Source: Caulobacter sp. BP25 (GTDB lineage Bacteria; Pseudomonadota; Alphaproteobacteria; Caulobacterales; Caulobacteraceae). From it: 64,000 nucleotides of DNA. The notes below the pieces were generated by a model, which was not told the origin of the DNA, made no database searches, and saw only the letters and a program-made list of their open reading frames with translations. Made by a program: the position numbers and the translations under genes. The stretch covers positions 62,001 through 126,000 of the forward strand of contig NZ_PEGH01000018.1 of NCBI RefSeq assembly GCF_002737755.1, read 5' to 3'. This document shows, one piece after another, positions 21,262 to 29,207 of the stretch; positions within the stretch are counted from its first letter, which is position 1; each line of letters opens with the position of its first letter.

Positions 21262-21536
21262 GGATGGAAGGGGATGCGGAGCGCCGGACATCCGTCCGGA
21301 GGTTTGGATAGTGATTACCGTTTCGACGAAGCCAGACGCTCCGCGTAATCGTTATCCGGTGAGCCCGCGAGGCGCGGGGTTTTAACCCGCTCTCGCCGCT
21401 AGGCCCCCGACGGGCGGGCCGGGCTGGCGACCCGGTCCCCGGACCGTTCGGGCGATTTCAGCCCGAACCTAAAGTCCCGTTCGACCACCCCCGACAGCCG
21501 TCACGATCGCCGGCCGGACGTCCCTTCCAAGCCATC
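21262..21536 (+). ncRNA. candidate structured RNA with pseudoknot, unidentified
   Basis: A closing helix GGAAGGG (21265-21271) with CCCTTCC (21521-21527) brackets about 250 bases dense in complementary segments. Inside are a CCGGAC/GTCCGG hairpin (21284-21299) and two crossing helices. Helix A is GCGGAGCG (21276-21283) with CGCTCCGC (21337-21344). Helix B is 13 bp with two G-U pairs (21306-21318 with 21345-21357). Further hairpins lie at 21367-21396, 21419-21435 and 21447-21467. The strand is uncertain, although the wobble pairs favour the plus strand. I see no tmRNA tag frame and no RNase P signatures. Confidence 0.35.
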
Positions 21537-21662
21537 GGGTGAGATCAGTATGGAGGGGGATTCAACGCGGATGATAGAATGGCGTGTAAAAGTGAGAGGT
21601 CGTTGAAAACGCTGGGTTCGATTCCGGATACGCGGATCATAGAGCGCGACGAACGCTCGTAC

Positions 21663-21770
21663 TTGCCCCCTCCGCGCCTGCGGCGCTCCGCCCCCGGAGG
21701 GGGAAGAAGGCTCGCGTTTCCTTCTGCCCCCTCCGGGGGCGGACGACCACGCGGAGCGTGGTCAGGTGGG
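21663..21770. repeat. G/C-tract palindromic repeat
   Basis: Two nested inverted repeats of the GCCCCCTCC/GGAGGGGG type (around 21665-21710 and 21727-21770). They resemble the elements at 622-740 and 57510-57623. Confidence 0.65.
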
Positions 21771-21884
21771 GGCCCGCGGCGGTGGCCGACTGGCGCTTTG
21801 AAACCCGTCACAGCGACAGGAGCCATCCTTACATCTCATGGCGAGACGATCACGCCCCTTAGGTGACGTCTATGCGGTCAGCTT

Positions 21885-22292
21885 TCAGCCTATCGGCTCA
21901 GCGCGCCAAGTTAGGCGGAGCGCAGCACGATTGATCTCAAAGGCGCTTTCCGTGAAGAACGGACAGCCGGCAAGTACCTCTTCTCGCATAGCTTCGTGAT
22001 CCAGCCCGGCAAGCTTCGACAAAGCAACGCCGGCTGCTTCGTCGGGCCGCTTCCTGGGATCGGGCTCGATCAGGTCGCTGTCAAAAACCCACACCCCAAA
22101 GTTCGGCGACTCCCAAGCGCGATCGTCCACAATGATCTGAAGGTCGCCGCCTCGATTGATCATGCCGGCTTGCCGGTAAGCCTCGATCACAAGCGGAATT
22201 GAATTGAGGGGCCATGACGCGGTCCCGCTGCCGAGTTTAGCAATGGACTGGAGGTAATCTGGAAGTACAGCGATCATGAGCGAGTGGTTCAT
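21885..22292 (-). CDS. orphan hypothetical protein
   Basis: A 135-residue protein (130 if started at the internal ATG 22277). I do not recognise a family. It is soluble, has no signal peptide, and has an acidic central part (VFDSDLIEPDPRKRPDEAAG). Its sequence is poorer in G+C than its neighbours and uses more mixed third positions, which with the adjacent gene-free island hints at acquired DNA. It could be an orphan immunity-type or accessory gene, but nothing here proves that. Confidence 0.6.
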   Translation of the reverse strand: MNHSLMIAVLPDYLQSIAKLGSGTASWPLNSIPLVIEAYRQAGMINRGGDLQIIVDDRAWESPNFGVWVFDSDLIEPDPRKRPDEAAGVALSKLAGLDHEAMREEVLAGCPFFTESAFEINRAALRLTWRAEPIG

Positions 22293-22344
22293 TGAAGCAG
22301 GCTACGAGCCTTGGAAAGCCACGCCAACAGCCGCCCCCTCGCCC

Positions 22345-23184
22345 CTACTCAGCGTCCCACTGGTACGCCTTGTCGATCCAGTCCCCGATCCGCCCATCGG
22401 GCCGCGCCAGGCCGTGAATCTCCGCCATCTCCTTCTCGGTCAGTTCGAAGTCGAGGATGTCGAAGTTCTCCTCGATGCGCCCCGGATTGCTGGTGCGCGG
22501 GATGGCGATGACGCCCTGCTGGATGATCCAGCGCAGGGTGACCTGGCCGGGGGTCTTGCCGTGGGCGCGGGCGATGTCGATCAGCAGCGGTTCCTGGGCG
22601 ACCTTGCCCTGGGCCAGCGGCGACCAGGCGGTGATGGAGACGCCCAGGGCGTCGGCCTTGGCCTTCAGGGTCTTCAGCGACAGATAGGGGTGGTACTCCA
22701 CCTGGTCGGTGGCGATCGGGGCGTCCGACAGCTTGGCGGCCTCTTCGAGCTGGGCCGAGGGGTAGTTCGAGACGCCGATGGCGCGGGTCCAGCCCTTGGC
22801 GCGGACCTCGTTCAGGGCGGCCAGGGTCTGCGCGATGGACGGGCTCGGCTTGGGCCAGTGCAGCAGCAAGAGGTCGACATGGTCGAGGCCCAGCTTCTCC
22901 AGGCTGATCTGCGCCGAGCGCTGCAAATCACCGTCGGCGAAGTTGTCGATCCAGATCTTGGTGGTGACGAAGAGCTCGTCGCGCTTGATCCCGCTGTTTT
23001 TGATCGCCGCGCCGACGTCCTGCTCGTTGCCGTAGATCTGGGCGGTGTCGATGTGGCGGTAGCCGACCTCCAGCGCCTTCTCGACCAGCGGGACGGCGGT
23101 CCCGTTCTCCAGCTGCCAGGTGCCAAAGCCGATGGCGGGCATCAGGACGTCGCCGGAGCGAATGGCGGGGACGAGCTTGGACAT
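22345..23184 (-). CDS. aldo/keto reductase (DkgB-like)
   Basis: A 279-residue NADPH-dependent aldo/keto reductase with the (beta/alpha)8 fold. The tetrad is present: Asp46 and Tyr51 in HIDTAQIYGNE, Lys76 in TTKIW, His109 in LLLLHWP. The C-terminal cofactor segment is AIPRTSNPGRIEENFDILDF. It most resembles 2,5-diketo-gluconate reductase B or methylglyoxal reductases; the real substrate is unknown. Confidence 0.92.
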   Translation of the reverse strand: MSKLVPAIRSGDVLMPAIGFGTWQLENGTAVPLVEKALEVGYRHIDTAQIYGNEQDVGAAIKNSGIKRDELFVTTKIWIDNFADGDLQRSAQISLEKLGLDHVDLLLLHWPKPSPSIAQTLAALNEVRAKGWTRAIGVSNYPSAQLEEAAKLSDAPIATDQVEYHPYLSLKTLKAKADALGVSITAWSPLAQGKVAQEPLLIDIARAHGKTPGQVTLRWIIQQGVIAIPRTSNPGRIEENFDILDFELTEKEMAEIHGLARPDGRIGDWIDKAYQWDAE

Positions 23185-23205
23185 TGGGAAACTCCGGAAA
23201 GGCAG

Positions 23206-23862
23206 TCAGGCGGATAGGGGGGCGGGTTTCGCGGCCGCCCTCCTGGTCCGAACGCGCAACAGGGCGACGAAGATCAGGCAGACCAGCGCGAAAGCAACGC
23301 CCATCTGAACGATCGTCACAAGGACGGCCGGATAGCCGCGCTTGGGCACGTCCATAAACGGATAGGGGTAGAAGCCCGAAAGGGCGCCGTGGGCCAGGGT
23401 CCAGACGCCGAACAGGGCGGGGAAGGCCATCGACTTCAAGGCCGCGATCCAGCGCGCCTCGCCTTGGCCGCCGCGCAGGACGAGATCCAGCAGGAAGGCC
23501 GCCGGCGTGATCGTGTGGTTGAGCGTGGTGGCTGCGAGCCGCAGGCCGTGCGGGTCCCAGGTGTGGGCCAGCATCGTGTGATAGACCACGGCCGTGATCG
23601 CCAGATAGGTCGCGATCGCCGCGCGCGGACCGGCCTGCTCAGCCCAGAGCGCCAGCCGGCTCTCCGGCGCGATCAGCGGCGCGGCCAGGGCGATGGCCGC
23701 CAGCGCATTCGACAGGATCGTGAAATAGCTGAAGAACTCGACGGTCTTGGCCGGCAGGGTCGCCAGCGTCTCGTCATAGGCCATCAGGCCATACTGCAGG
23801 ATCGGCCCCGAGGCGGCGACCAGCGCGATCAGGATGCGCCAGGTCTTGGTCTTGTCGCTCAT
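23206..23862 (-). CDS. Pr6Pr-type six-helix membrane protein
   Basis: A 218-residue integral membrane protein with about six hydrophobic helices. The pattern FFSYFTILSNALAAI, then ITAVVYHTMLAH, then LNHTITPAAFLLDLVL, then GFYPYPFMDV matches the Pr6Pr family. Two histidines lie within helices. Its start overlaps the stop of the MmcQ/YjbR-like gene by four bases (ATGA), so the two are translationally coupled. The function is unknown. Confidence 0.8.
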   Translation of the reverse strand: MSDKTKTWRILIALVAASGPILQYGLMAYDETLATLPAKTVEFFSYFTILSNALAAIALAAPLIAPESRLALWAEQAGPRAAIATYLAITAVVYHTMLAHTWDPHGLRLAATTLNHTITPAAFLLDLVLRGGQGEARWIAALKSMAFPALFGVWTLAHGALSGFYPYPFMDVPKRGYPAVLVTIVQMGVAFALVCLIFVALLRVRTRRAAAKPAPLSA

Positions 23863-24221
23863 GCGGTCTCCGTCGGGTGGGCCTCGTCCCAGGCCTTCAG
23901 CACTGTCTTGGGCGCGGTGGTCCGCCAGTGGCGCAACACCATCCGCTCGACCGTTCCGGGATGGACGCCGGCCAGGCGGATCAGGACATAGGGATAGTTT
24001 CGGAAATGGTCGGTGAAATGGAACACGTCCGGCTGCGCCTCGACCAGCATTTCGCGCTCATCAAACGGCACGCCGGGGCAGACCAGACTCTCGCCGTCCT
24101 CGAACAGGCGGGTCAGGAACTTGCCGTGCGCCTTCAGGCACGGGCGGCCATAGGCGGTTCCGTGCTCGACGCCGGGCAGGCGCAGGGCGAAGGCGACAAC
24201 CTCGTCATAGGTCATGGGCAA
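23859..24221 (-). CDS. MmcQ/YjbR family protein
   Basis: A 120-residue cytoplasmic protein with the MmcQ/YjbR-type fold: N-terminal FALRLPGVEHGTAYGRPCLKAHGKFLTRL, then REMLVEAQPDVFHFTDHFRNYPYVLIRL, then VLRHWRTTAPKTV. These proteins are often labelled DNA-binding, but evidence is thin. It is coupled to the downstream membrane protein gene and diverges from the SDR gene at 24242. The start may be two codons later (MTYDEV). Confidence 0.85.
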   Translation of the reverse strand: MPMTYDEVVAFALRLPGVEHGTAYGRPCLKAHGKFLTRLFEDGESLVCPGVPFDEREMLVEAQPDVFHFTDHFRNYPYVLIRLAGVHPGTVERMVLRHWRTTAPKTVLKAWDEAHPTETA

Positions 24222-24241
24222 GCTCCCGAGGGCGGGACTAT

Positions 24242-25111
24242 ATGTTGCCCATGGACTCCGACAACACCCTCAAGACGCCCATTCTGGTGCTGGGCGCGAC
24301 CAGCCTGATCGGCGGCCACCTGATGGCGCGCCTGGCGCAGGAAGGGTTCGATCCCGTCGCCCTCAGCCGCCGGCCGCCCGCCGGCGACGCCTGCTGGGTC
24401 GATGGCGATCTGACCGATCCGGATATCGGCCAGCATCTGCCGCCGGCGGCCACCGTGTTCGCGCTGTCGCCGATCTGGCTGCTGCCGGCGGTGCTGCCGG
24501 GCCTGAAGGCGCGGGGCATGGTCCGGCTGATCGCCTTTTCCTCGACCAGCCGCTTCACCAAGGTCAGCTCGCCGGAGGGCGGCGAACGCGCCGTGGCTCA
24601 GGCCCTGATCGACGCCGAGCGGGCGGTCGAGACCTGGTGCGCCGAGAACGGCGTCGCCTGGACGATCCTGCGTCCGACTCTGATCTATGACGAGGGCCGC
24701 GACGGGAACATCAGCCGCATCGCGCGTCTGGTGACGCGGTTCCACGTCATGCCGCTGTCGGGGCGAGGCGAGGGCCTGCGCCAGCCGGTGCACGCGGCCG
24801 ATCTGGCGGTCGGCGCCCTGGCGGCGGCCAAGGCCCCCGCGGCGCGGGACCAAGCCTATAACCTGGTCGGCGGCGAGACCCTGAGTTACCGCGTCATGGT
24901 CGACCGGGTGTTCGAGGGGCTGGGCAAGACGCCGCGATCCCTGCCGATGCCGCCCTGGCTGTTTGCGCTGCTGATGCGGCTGGCCAAGCCCTTCTATCCC
25001 GGCGCCACGGCGGCGATGGGCGCGCGAATGGGCCAGGACCTGACGTTCGACTCGTCGGCGGCGGCGCGGGACTTTGGCTGGACGCCGAGGGCGTTCCATC
25101 CCCGGTTCTAG
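24242..25111 (+). CDS. NAD(P)-binding epimerase/reductase-like SDR protein
   Basis: A 289-residue extended SDR protein. The Rossmann motif is LVLGATSLIGGHLMARL near residues 15-31. The family's middle section (IAFSSTSRFTK, ENGVAWTILRPTLIYDEG) and the substrate-side HAADLAVGAL are present. The classical YxxxK pair is not obvious, so it may be a non-catalytic or NmrA-like member. Its last four bases overlap the end of the convergent cysteine-cluster gene. Confidence 0.82.
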   Translation: MLPMDSDNTLKTPILVLGATSLIGGHLMARLAQEGFDPVALSRRPPAGDACWVDGDLTDPDIGQHLPPAATVFALSPIWLLPAVLPGLKARGMVRLIAFSSTSRFTKVSSPEGGERAVAQALIDAERAVETWCAENGVAWTILRPTLIYDEGRDGNISRIARLVTRFHVMPLSGRGEGLRQPVHAADLAVGALAAAKAPAARDQAYNLVGGETLSYRVMVDRVFEGLGKTPRSLPMPPWLFALLMRLAKPFYPGATAAMGARMGQDLTFDSSAAARDFGWTPRAFHPRF

Positions 25112-25614
25112 TCCGCCTCGGCCAAGACCATGGCGAAGGGCGTAAGCGCCCCGTCCTGCTCGACATAGCCGCTGACCAGCTTGCGGTCGGGCGGCAGGAC
25201 GCCCAGGTCGATCTCCTCGGTGGGGAAGACCACGGTGCGGCGGTCGCCCAGGCAGACCACCAGCTCGTAGCCGTCCAGCGCCCGGCGCGACATCGCCTTG
25301 ATGTAGGAATAGTACGGCTCGCGCCGCCAGGCGGTCGGCTTGCCCGGGTCGACCACGACGTTCAGCCGCTTGCCGTCGCGGTCGGGGTACATGACGAAGC
25401 CGGCCTTGTCGGGCCGCCATTCGTCGCCCAGCCGGGCCGAGGTCAACCATAGGCACTCGAAGGCCCGGCAGGCCGGCGGGCGATGCTCGTAGAAGCCGCA
25501 GCCGCCGCCCTTCTTGAAGTGGCCGCACCAGACGCCGTCGGGCTTGTCGAGGGCCTCGATCGCCAGGACCTTGCAGCACAGGCCGCAGGACCCGCAGCTC
25601 TTGTCCGCCGTCAT
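25108..25614 (-). CDS. YkgJ-family cysteine cluster protein
   Basis: A 168-residue cytoplasmic protein with an N-terminal cysteine cluster CGSCGLCCK, then VWCGHF and CGFYEHRPPACRAFECLW. Together these match the CxCxxCC metal-binding family (YkgJ/UPF0153), which probably holds zinc or an Fe-S cluster. The ATG at 25614 is chosen because the cluster starts four residues later. The biochemical role is unknown. Confidence 0.85.
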   Translation of the reverse strand: MTADKSCGSCGLCCKVLAIEALDKPDGVWCGHFKKGGGCGFYEHRPPACRAFECLWLTSARLGDEWRPDKAGFVMYPDRDGKRLNVVVDPGKPTAWRREPYYSYIKAMSRRALDGYELVVCLGDRRTVVFPTEEIDLGVLPPDRKLVSGYVEQDGALTPFAMVLAEAD

Positions 25615-25698
25615 CGCCAAGTCCCTGTTGGCCCCCAATCGTCAGGCGGCGGACAGTAGCGGCGCTGTGTGACGGTTTGATGCGGCCGGCCGCCGAGC

Positions 25699-26244
25699 CT
25701 ACTTCGCCGGGCAGTCCGCGCGGGTCAGGGCGTAGGCGGCGAACGGCGCGTCCTTGCCGCCGGCCCGGGCGACGATGCTCCAGGACAGCGTGCCGCCGTC
25801 CAGCCGCCAGCGGTTGACGAAGGCCGCGTCGGCATAGGGATAGGTGATGTCGAAGCCGCCGGGAACCGCTTCGCCCTTGCCGACGGCGGTGAAGTCGCCT
25901 CCGAAGCTGTCGGCCCAGAAGCCCGAGACGCCTGTCGCCGGGCCGTCCTTGGGCGCCGGACCGCGACCGGCCAGAACGAGGTGGGCGGCGTAGCGGTCGG
26001 TTGGATCGGCCTTGGCGTGGCTGTCGGCGTCGACGGTCAGCGCGGTTCCGAGCGCGGCGCGCTTAACGGCCAGGGTCATCTCGACCGGCTTGCCCATCAC
26101 GTCGCCGCCACCGCGCCAGCAGCCTTCCAGCGCCTTGACTGGAGAAGGGATCGGGGCCGGCGGCGGATCCTCGGCGCGCGCGACGCCGCCCATCGCGACT
26201 GAAGCCGTCCCGATCAGCGCCAGACCTACAGCCCATCCCCGCAT
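25699..26244 (-). CDS. secreted protein of unknown function
   Basis: A 181-residue protein with a signal peptide (MRGWAVGLALIGTASVAMGGVARA) and a GAGGGGAAT ribosome site shortly upstream of ATG 26244. The mature part begins with a Pro-rich stretch and KALEGCWRGGGDVMGKPVEMTL, and continues as predicted beta-rich sequence to a final cysteine (TRADCPAK). One disulfide between the two cysteines is plausible. It resembles lipocalin-like or THAP4-type periplasmic beta barrels only by pattern. Confidence 0.7.
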   Translation of the reverse strand: MRGWAVGLALIGTASVAMGGVARAEDPPPAPIPSPVKALEGCWRGGGDVMGKPVEMTLAVKRAALGTALTVDADSHAKADPTDRYAAHLVLAGRGPAPKDGPATGVSGFWADSFGGDFTAVGKGEAVPGGFDITYPYADAAFVNRWRLDGGTLSWSIVARAGGKDAPFAAYALTRADCPAK

Positions 26245-26299
26245 GTCATTCCCCTCGAAAACACAAGGCGGCGAAGTCGCCTCGATTCGCCGCGCCGGC

Positions 26300-26653
26300 C
26301 TACTCGACGCCAGAAGCGCTCCAGACGCCCAGCTCGTTGCCGGACGGGTCGCTGAAGTGGAAGCGGCGGCCGCCGGGGAAGCTGAAGATCGGGGCGGTGA
26401 TCGTCCCGCCGGCCTTCGTGACCTTGTCCAGCATGGCCTCCAGGTCGTGAGCGTACAGAATGACCAGCGGTCGATCGCTGGAGCCTTCCTGCGGCTTGGC
26501 GAACCCGCCGTCCACGCCCTCGCCCTCGAAGGCGGCGTAGTCGGGGCCATAGTCGGCGAAGCGCCAGCCGAAGGCTTCAGAATAGAAGCTCTTTGTGGCG
26601 GGCAGGTCGCCGGCGGGCCACTCGATGTAGTCGATCTTGCCGTCTTCACGCAT
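26300..26653 (-). CDS. VOC family (glyoxalase/bleomycin resistance) protein
   Basis: A 117-residue protein with the paired beta-alpha-beta-beta-beta modules of the vicinal oxygen chelate fold: KIDYIEWPAGDLPATKSFYSEAFGW at the N-terminus and FSFPGGRRFHFSDPSGNELGVWS at the end. The family uses a divalent metal. The glutamate in NELGVW is a likely ligand; the first-half ligand is not certain. The substrate is unknown. Confidence 0.88.
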   Translation of the reverse strand: MREDGKIDYIEWPAGDLPATKSFYSEAFGWRFADYGPDYAAFEGEGVDGGFAKPQEGSSDRPLVILYAHDLEAMLDKVTKAGGTITAPIFSFPGGRRFHFSDPSGNELGVWSASGVE

Positions 26654-26698
26654 GGTGCGCTCCGCTATTGGCGTTCTCTAAATGTTCTTATCGACCGC

Positions 26699-27358
26699 TC
26701 AGGGCAGAGTCCAGACGCTGGTGCGCTTTATGGCCAGGTCTTCCAGCTCGCGGGTGGTCGGCACCTGGTACTCGGCCAGCTTCTCAAGACCGTCCTTGGA
26801 GAAGTAGGTGCGGCCGGGATCGCCGATCAGCACGGCTGCGCCCGCCGCGCGACCTTGGGCCAGCCAGGCCATCACCGCCTGCGCCATCGGCCGCTCGTAG
26901 CAGATGTCGCCGGCCAGCAGGACGTCGGCCTGCGGCGGCGGGGCGGTGAGCAGGTTCTGGTCGGTGAAGGCGATTTCGACGTTGTTGGCGTCCGCGTTGA
27001 GGCCCACGGCCGCCTCGCAGAAGATGTCGATGTCCGCCGCCAGCACGCTGGCCGCGCCGGCCTTCATGGCCGCCACCGCGACGATGCCCGAGCCGGTGGC
27101 GAAGTCGATCACATGCTTGCCGGCGACGAGCTCGGGGTGGTCGAGGATGTAGCGCGCCAGGGCCTGGCCGCCCGCCCAGGCGAAGGCCCAGAACGGCGGC
27201 GGCAGGCCGATCTCCTCCAGCGCCTCCTCGGTCAGCTTCCAGATCGGCGTCACCTCGTCGGCCAGATGCAGCGAAAGCTCGGGCGTATGTGGCGGCGCCT
27301 GCAGGCGGGTGTTCTCGCGGATGAAAGCGCGCCGGCCTTCCAGGGTCTGGACGATCAT
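26699..27358 (-). CDS. ETF-beta lysine methyltransferase-like protein
   Basis: A 219-residue class I methyltransferase resembling bacterial METTL20/ETFBKMT. Features are LPPPFWAFAWAGGQALARYI, motif I VIDFATGSGIVAVAAMKAGA, and the post-motif LLAGDICYERPMA (a DxCYE variant of the KMT DxxY motif). Members methylate lysines of the electron-transfer flavoprotein beta subunit; bacterial homologues have the same activity in at least one characterised case. It is nine bases upstream of the ubiA stop, on the same strand. Confidence 0.8.
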   Translation of the reverse strand: MIVQTLEGRRAFIRENTRLQAPPHTPELSLHLADEVTPIWKLTEEALEEIGLPPPFWAFAWAGGQALARYILDHPELVAGKHVIDFATGSGIVAVAAMKAGAASVLAADIDIFCEAAVGLNADANNVEIAFTDQNLLTAPPPQADVLLAGDICYERPMAQAVMAWLAQGRAAGAAVLIGDPGRTYFSKDGLEKLAEYQVPTTRELEDLAIKRTSVWTLP

Positions 27359-27367
27359 GAGACCGTT

Positions 27368-28303
27368 CTAGAAGCTAACCCCCGGCTTCCAAAGCCCCGC
27401 GACAAGGCCGGCGACGACCAGCAACCCCGCCAGGGCGTTCGACCTGAACAGCTTCAGCGCGCCGGGGCCGTCGTCCAGCCGCACGGCGGCGGCCTGGCGC
27501 GACAGGTGCAGGGCGAAGGCGCCGGCGAAGGGCAGGAACAGCGGGCCCAGCCCCCCGACCCAGGCCGCCGCGATCACCAGAACCGCCGAAACCGCGTAGA
27601 AGCCGGCCACGCCCAGCTTCACATGCTTGCCCAGGCGTCGGGTCGAGGACTTGATGCCGGCCAGGGCGTCGTCCTCGATGTCCTGGATCGCGTAGATCGT
27701 GTCGTAGCCCAGGGTCCAGAAGATCCCGGCGGCGTAGAGCAAGGCGGCCGACCACGACAGGTGTCCGACGGCGGCGGCGTAGCCCAGCAGGGCGCCCCAG
27801 TTGAAGGTTAGGCCCAGCCATGCCTGCGGCCACCAGGTGATCCGCTTCATGAACGGATAGGCCGCCACCAGGCCCAGCGACAGCACGCCCAGCAGGATCG
27901 CCGTCCAGCCCAGGCAGATCAGGATCAGGAAGCTGACCAGGCTGCAGCCGACCAGAAAGCCCCAGGCCTGCTTGACGCTGATCAGGCCGGCGGGAATCGG
28001 CCGCATCGCCGTGCGGGCCACCTGGGCGTCGAAGTCGCGGTCGACGATGTCGTTGAACGCGCAGCCGGCCGCCCGCATCAGCGCCGCCCCGACGAAGACC
28101 GCCAGCAGCAGCAGCGGATTGGGCCAGCGGCCCTGCTCGGCGGCGGCCAGGGCGATCCCCTGCCAGCCGGGCAGCATCAAGAGCCAGATGCCCGCCGGCC
28201 GGTCGAAGCGGCCCAGCTTCAGCCACGGCCGCAGACGCAGGGGCGCGTAACGGTCGACCCAGTTTGTGGCCGCGGCGTCTGGCAGGATGGCGTTCGTGTT
28301 CAT
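27368..28303 (-). CDS. ubiA: 4-hydroxybenzoate polyprenyltransferase
   Basis: An inner-membrane prenyltransferase of ubiquinone synthesis, 311 residues with about eight helices. The two Asp-rich motifs are AAGCAFNDIVDRDFDAQVA and YDTIYAIQDIEDDALAGIKS. They bind the Mg-diphosphate of the prenyl donor. It shares a strand and a nine-base gap with the downstream methyltransferase gene. Confidence 0.95.
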   Translation of the reverse strand: MNTNAILPDAAATNWVDRYAPLRLRPWLKLGRFDRPAGIWLLMLPGWQGIALAAAEQGRWPNPLLLLAVFVGAALMRAAGCAFNDIVDRDFDAQVARTAMRPIPAGLISVKQAWGFLVGCSLVSFLILICLGWTAILLGVLSLGLVAAYPFMKRITWWPQAWLGLTFNWGALLGYAAAVGHLSWSAALLYAAGIFWTLGYDTIYAIQDIEDDALAGIKSSTRRLGKHVKLGVAGFYAVSAVLVIAAAWVGGLGPLFLPFAGAFALHLSRQAAAVRLDDGPGALKLFRSNALAGLLVVAGLVAGLWKPGVSF

Positions 28304-28583
28304 GGGCGGCAGGCTTACCCGCGCCAGTCCAAGCGGAAAAGAGCGGGCCAGCGCTTAGAACCCGATGGGTCGCCAAGAATAGATAAATTCGATTACACCG
28401 AGAAAAACGATCAATTGGTTTTATCGTTTCTTGAGGGTCAAGGTGGCGACACAACGGCGAAGGCGCTCCTGACCAAGACGCCGATCGCCGGTATCGCCAT
28501 CGTCGCCCAACGGGCGGCGATTTCGGGGAGGGCCGCACCAGCGCTTCGTTGGCCCTCCCCGACTCTTTGATCGAGGTTCCGTC
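28304..28583. other. leader region upstream of the DUF454 pair
   Basis: An AT-rich patch (28370-28430) with an AAACGAT/ATCGTTT hairpin (28405-28429) is followed by a possible nine-codon open frame with four adjacent Arg codons (28443-28472). A strong hairpin at 28525-28560 comes next. It should carry the promoters of ubiA and of the plus-strand genes. Confidence 0.45.
28525..28560 (+). promoter_or_regulatory. leader hairpin, possible attenuator
   Basis: GGGGAGGGCC (28525-28534) pairs perfectly with GGCCCTCCCC (28551-28560) across a 16-base loop, 24 bases before the ATG at 28584. It is followed by GACTCTTTG rather than a clean T-run. Confidence 0.5.
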
Positions 28584-28826
28584 ATGACCGCCACCGCTGT
28601 TCGCATCCTGGGTTGGAGCCTGCTGCTGGCGGGTGGCGCGGCCGGGATCGTGCTGCCGCATCCGGTGACCACCGCCCTGTGGACCGCCGCCGCCCGGCTA
28701 TTCCAGCAGGCGGGCGACCAGCGCATGGTCGACCGCCTGACCTCAGCGACCAAGTTCGGGCCGCGCATCCGTAAGCGCCTCGCCAAGGATCGGCGACCGA
28801 CGGCCTTGCATCTCAGCCTCGCTTAA
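28584..28826 (+). CDS. DUF454-like small membrane protein
   Basis: An 80-residue protein. The segment ILGWSLLLAGGAAGIVLPHP, then TTALWTAAARLFQQAGD, then FGPRIRKRLAKDR follows the DUF454/YbaN pattern (G-IG-VLP-PTTPF, then a basic helix). One to two membrane helices are expected. It is directly upstream of a second member of the same family. The function is unknown. Confidence 0.7.
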   Translation: MTATAVRILGWSLLLAGGAAGIVLPHPVTTALWTAAARLFQQAGDQRMVDRLTSATKFGPRIRKRLAKDRRPTALHLSLA

Positions 28827-28895
28827 GGGCTCGCGACGTTGCGAGCGGCTCTCAATTCTCTCGACAGCGGGTTCGCCGGGCGCGAGGATCGGGCC

Positions 28896-29180
28896 ATGGC
28901 TTCCGCCGTCCCGGATCGAAAATTACGCCGCCGTCGTCTTACCCGCGCCGAACGATGGGTCCTGGACGGCCTGGGCGGCGTGCTGGTCGCCACCGGCGCG
29001 GTGGGCCTGGTCGTTCCCTACATGCCCACCACCGTCTTCTGGATCGGAGCGGTGGTCTGCTTCCTGAAGACCCGCCCCCACGCCGTCCGGCCAATGCTGC
29101 GCACCCCGGTGATCGGGCCCGCGATCCGCTGGTTCCTGCGTTGGCGGCCGTTTGGTCTCGGAAAAAGCGCCTCCCGCTAA
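28896..29180 (+). CDS. DUF454 (YbaN) membrane protein
   Basis: A 94-residue protein with a basic N-terminus (RKLRRRRLTRAER). The DUF454 core follows: LDGLGGVLVATGAVGLVVPYMP, then TTVFWIGAVVCFLKTRPH, then TPVIGPAIRWFLRW. The ATG at 28896 is chosen over an earlier in-frame start at 28839. It is a tandem relative of the preceding gene and lies 27 bases before the ABC transporter, probably in one transcript. Confidence 0.78.
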   Translation: MASAVPDRKLRRRRLTRAERWVLDGLGGVLVATGAVGLVVPYMPTTVFWIGAVVCFLKTRPHAVRPMLRTPVIGPAIRWFLRWRPFGLGKSASR

Positions 29181-29207
29181 GGGCTCTGAGGCCCTATCTA
29201 GCGCGCC

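Larger units (their letters stand above)
21120..21884. other. 765-bp gene-free island
   Basis: No convincing protein gene is present. The region holds the presumed proA promoter, a compact structured segment at 21262-21536 described separately, and a G/C-tract palindromic repeat at 21663-21770. Short frames here are interrupted or out of keeping with local codon use. Confidence 0.6.

Noticed and set aside
21262-21536. tmRNA, RNase P or 6S RNA identity for the structured segment
   Set aside because: No tag frame, no GAGGAAAGTCC-type core, and the few words shared with E. coli 6S RNA are not in a matching fold.
21262-21536. cobalamin riboswitch (AAGCCAGACGC resembles the B12 box)
   Set aside because: The other conserved elements are missing and neither neighbour is a cobalamin gene.
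21605-21640. tRNA-like T-arm (GGGTTCGATTCC)
   Set aside because: The flanking bases cannot form the five-pair stem, and no acceptor, D or anticodon arm is found.
21579-21866. 95-codon frame in the gene-free island
   Set aside because: It runs through the palindromic repeat and its translation is Pro/Gly/Arg low-complexity.
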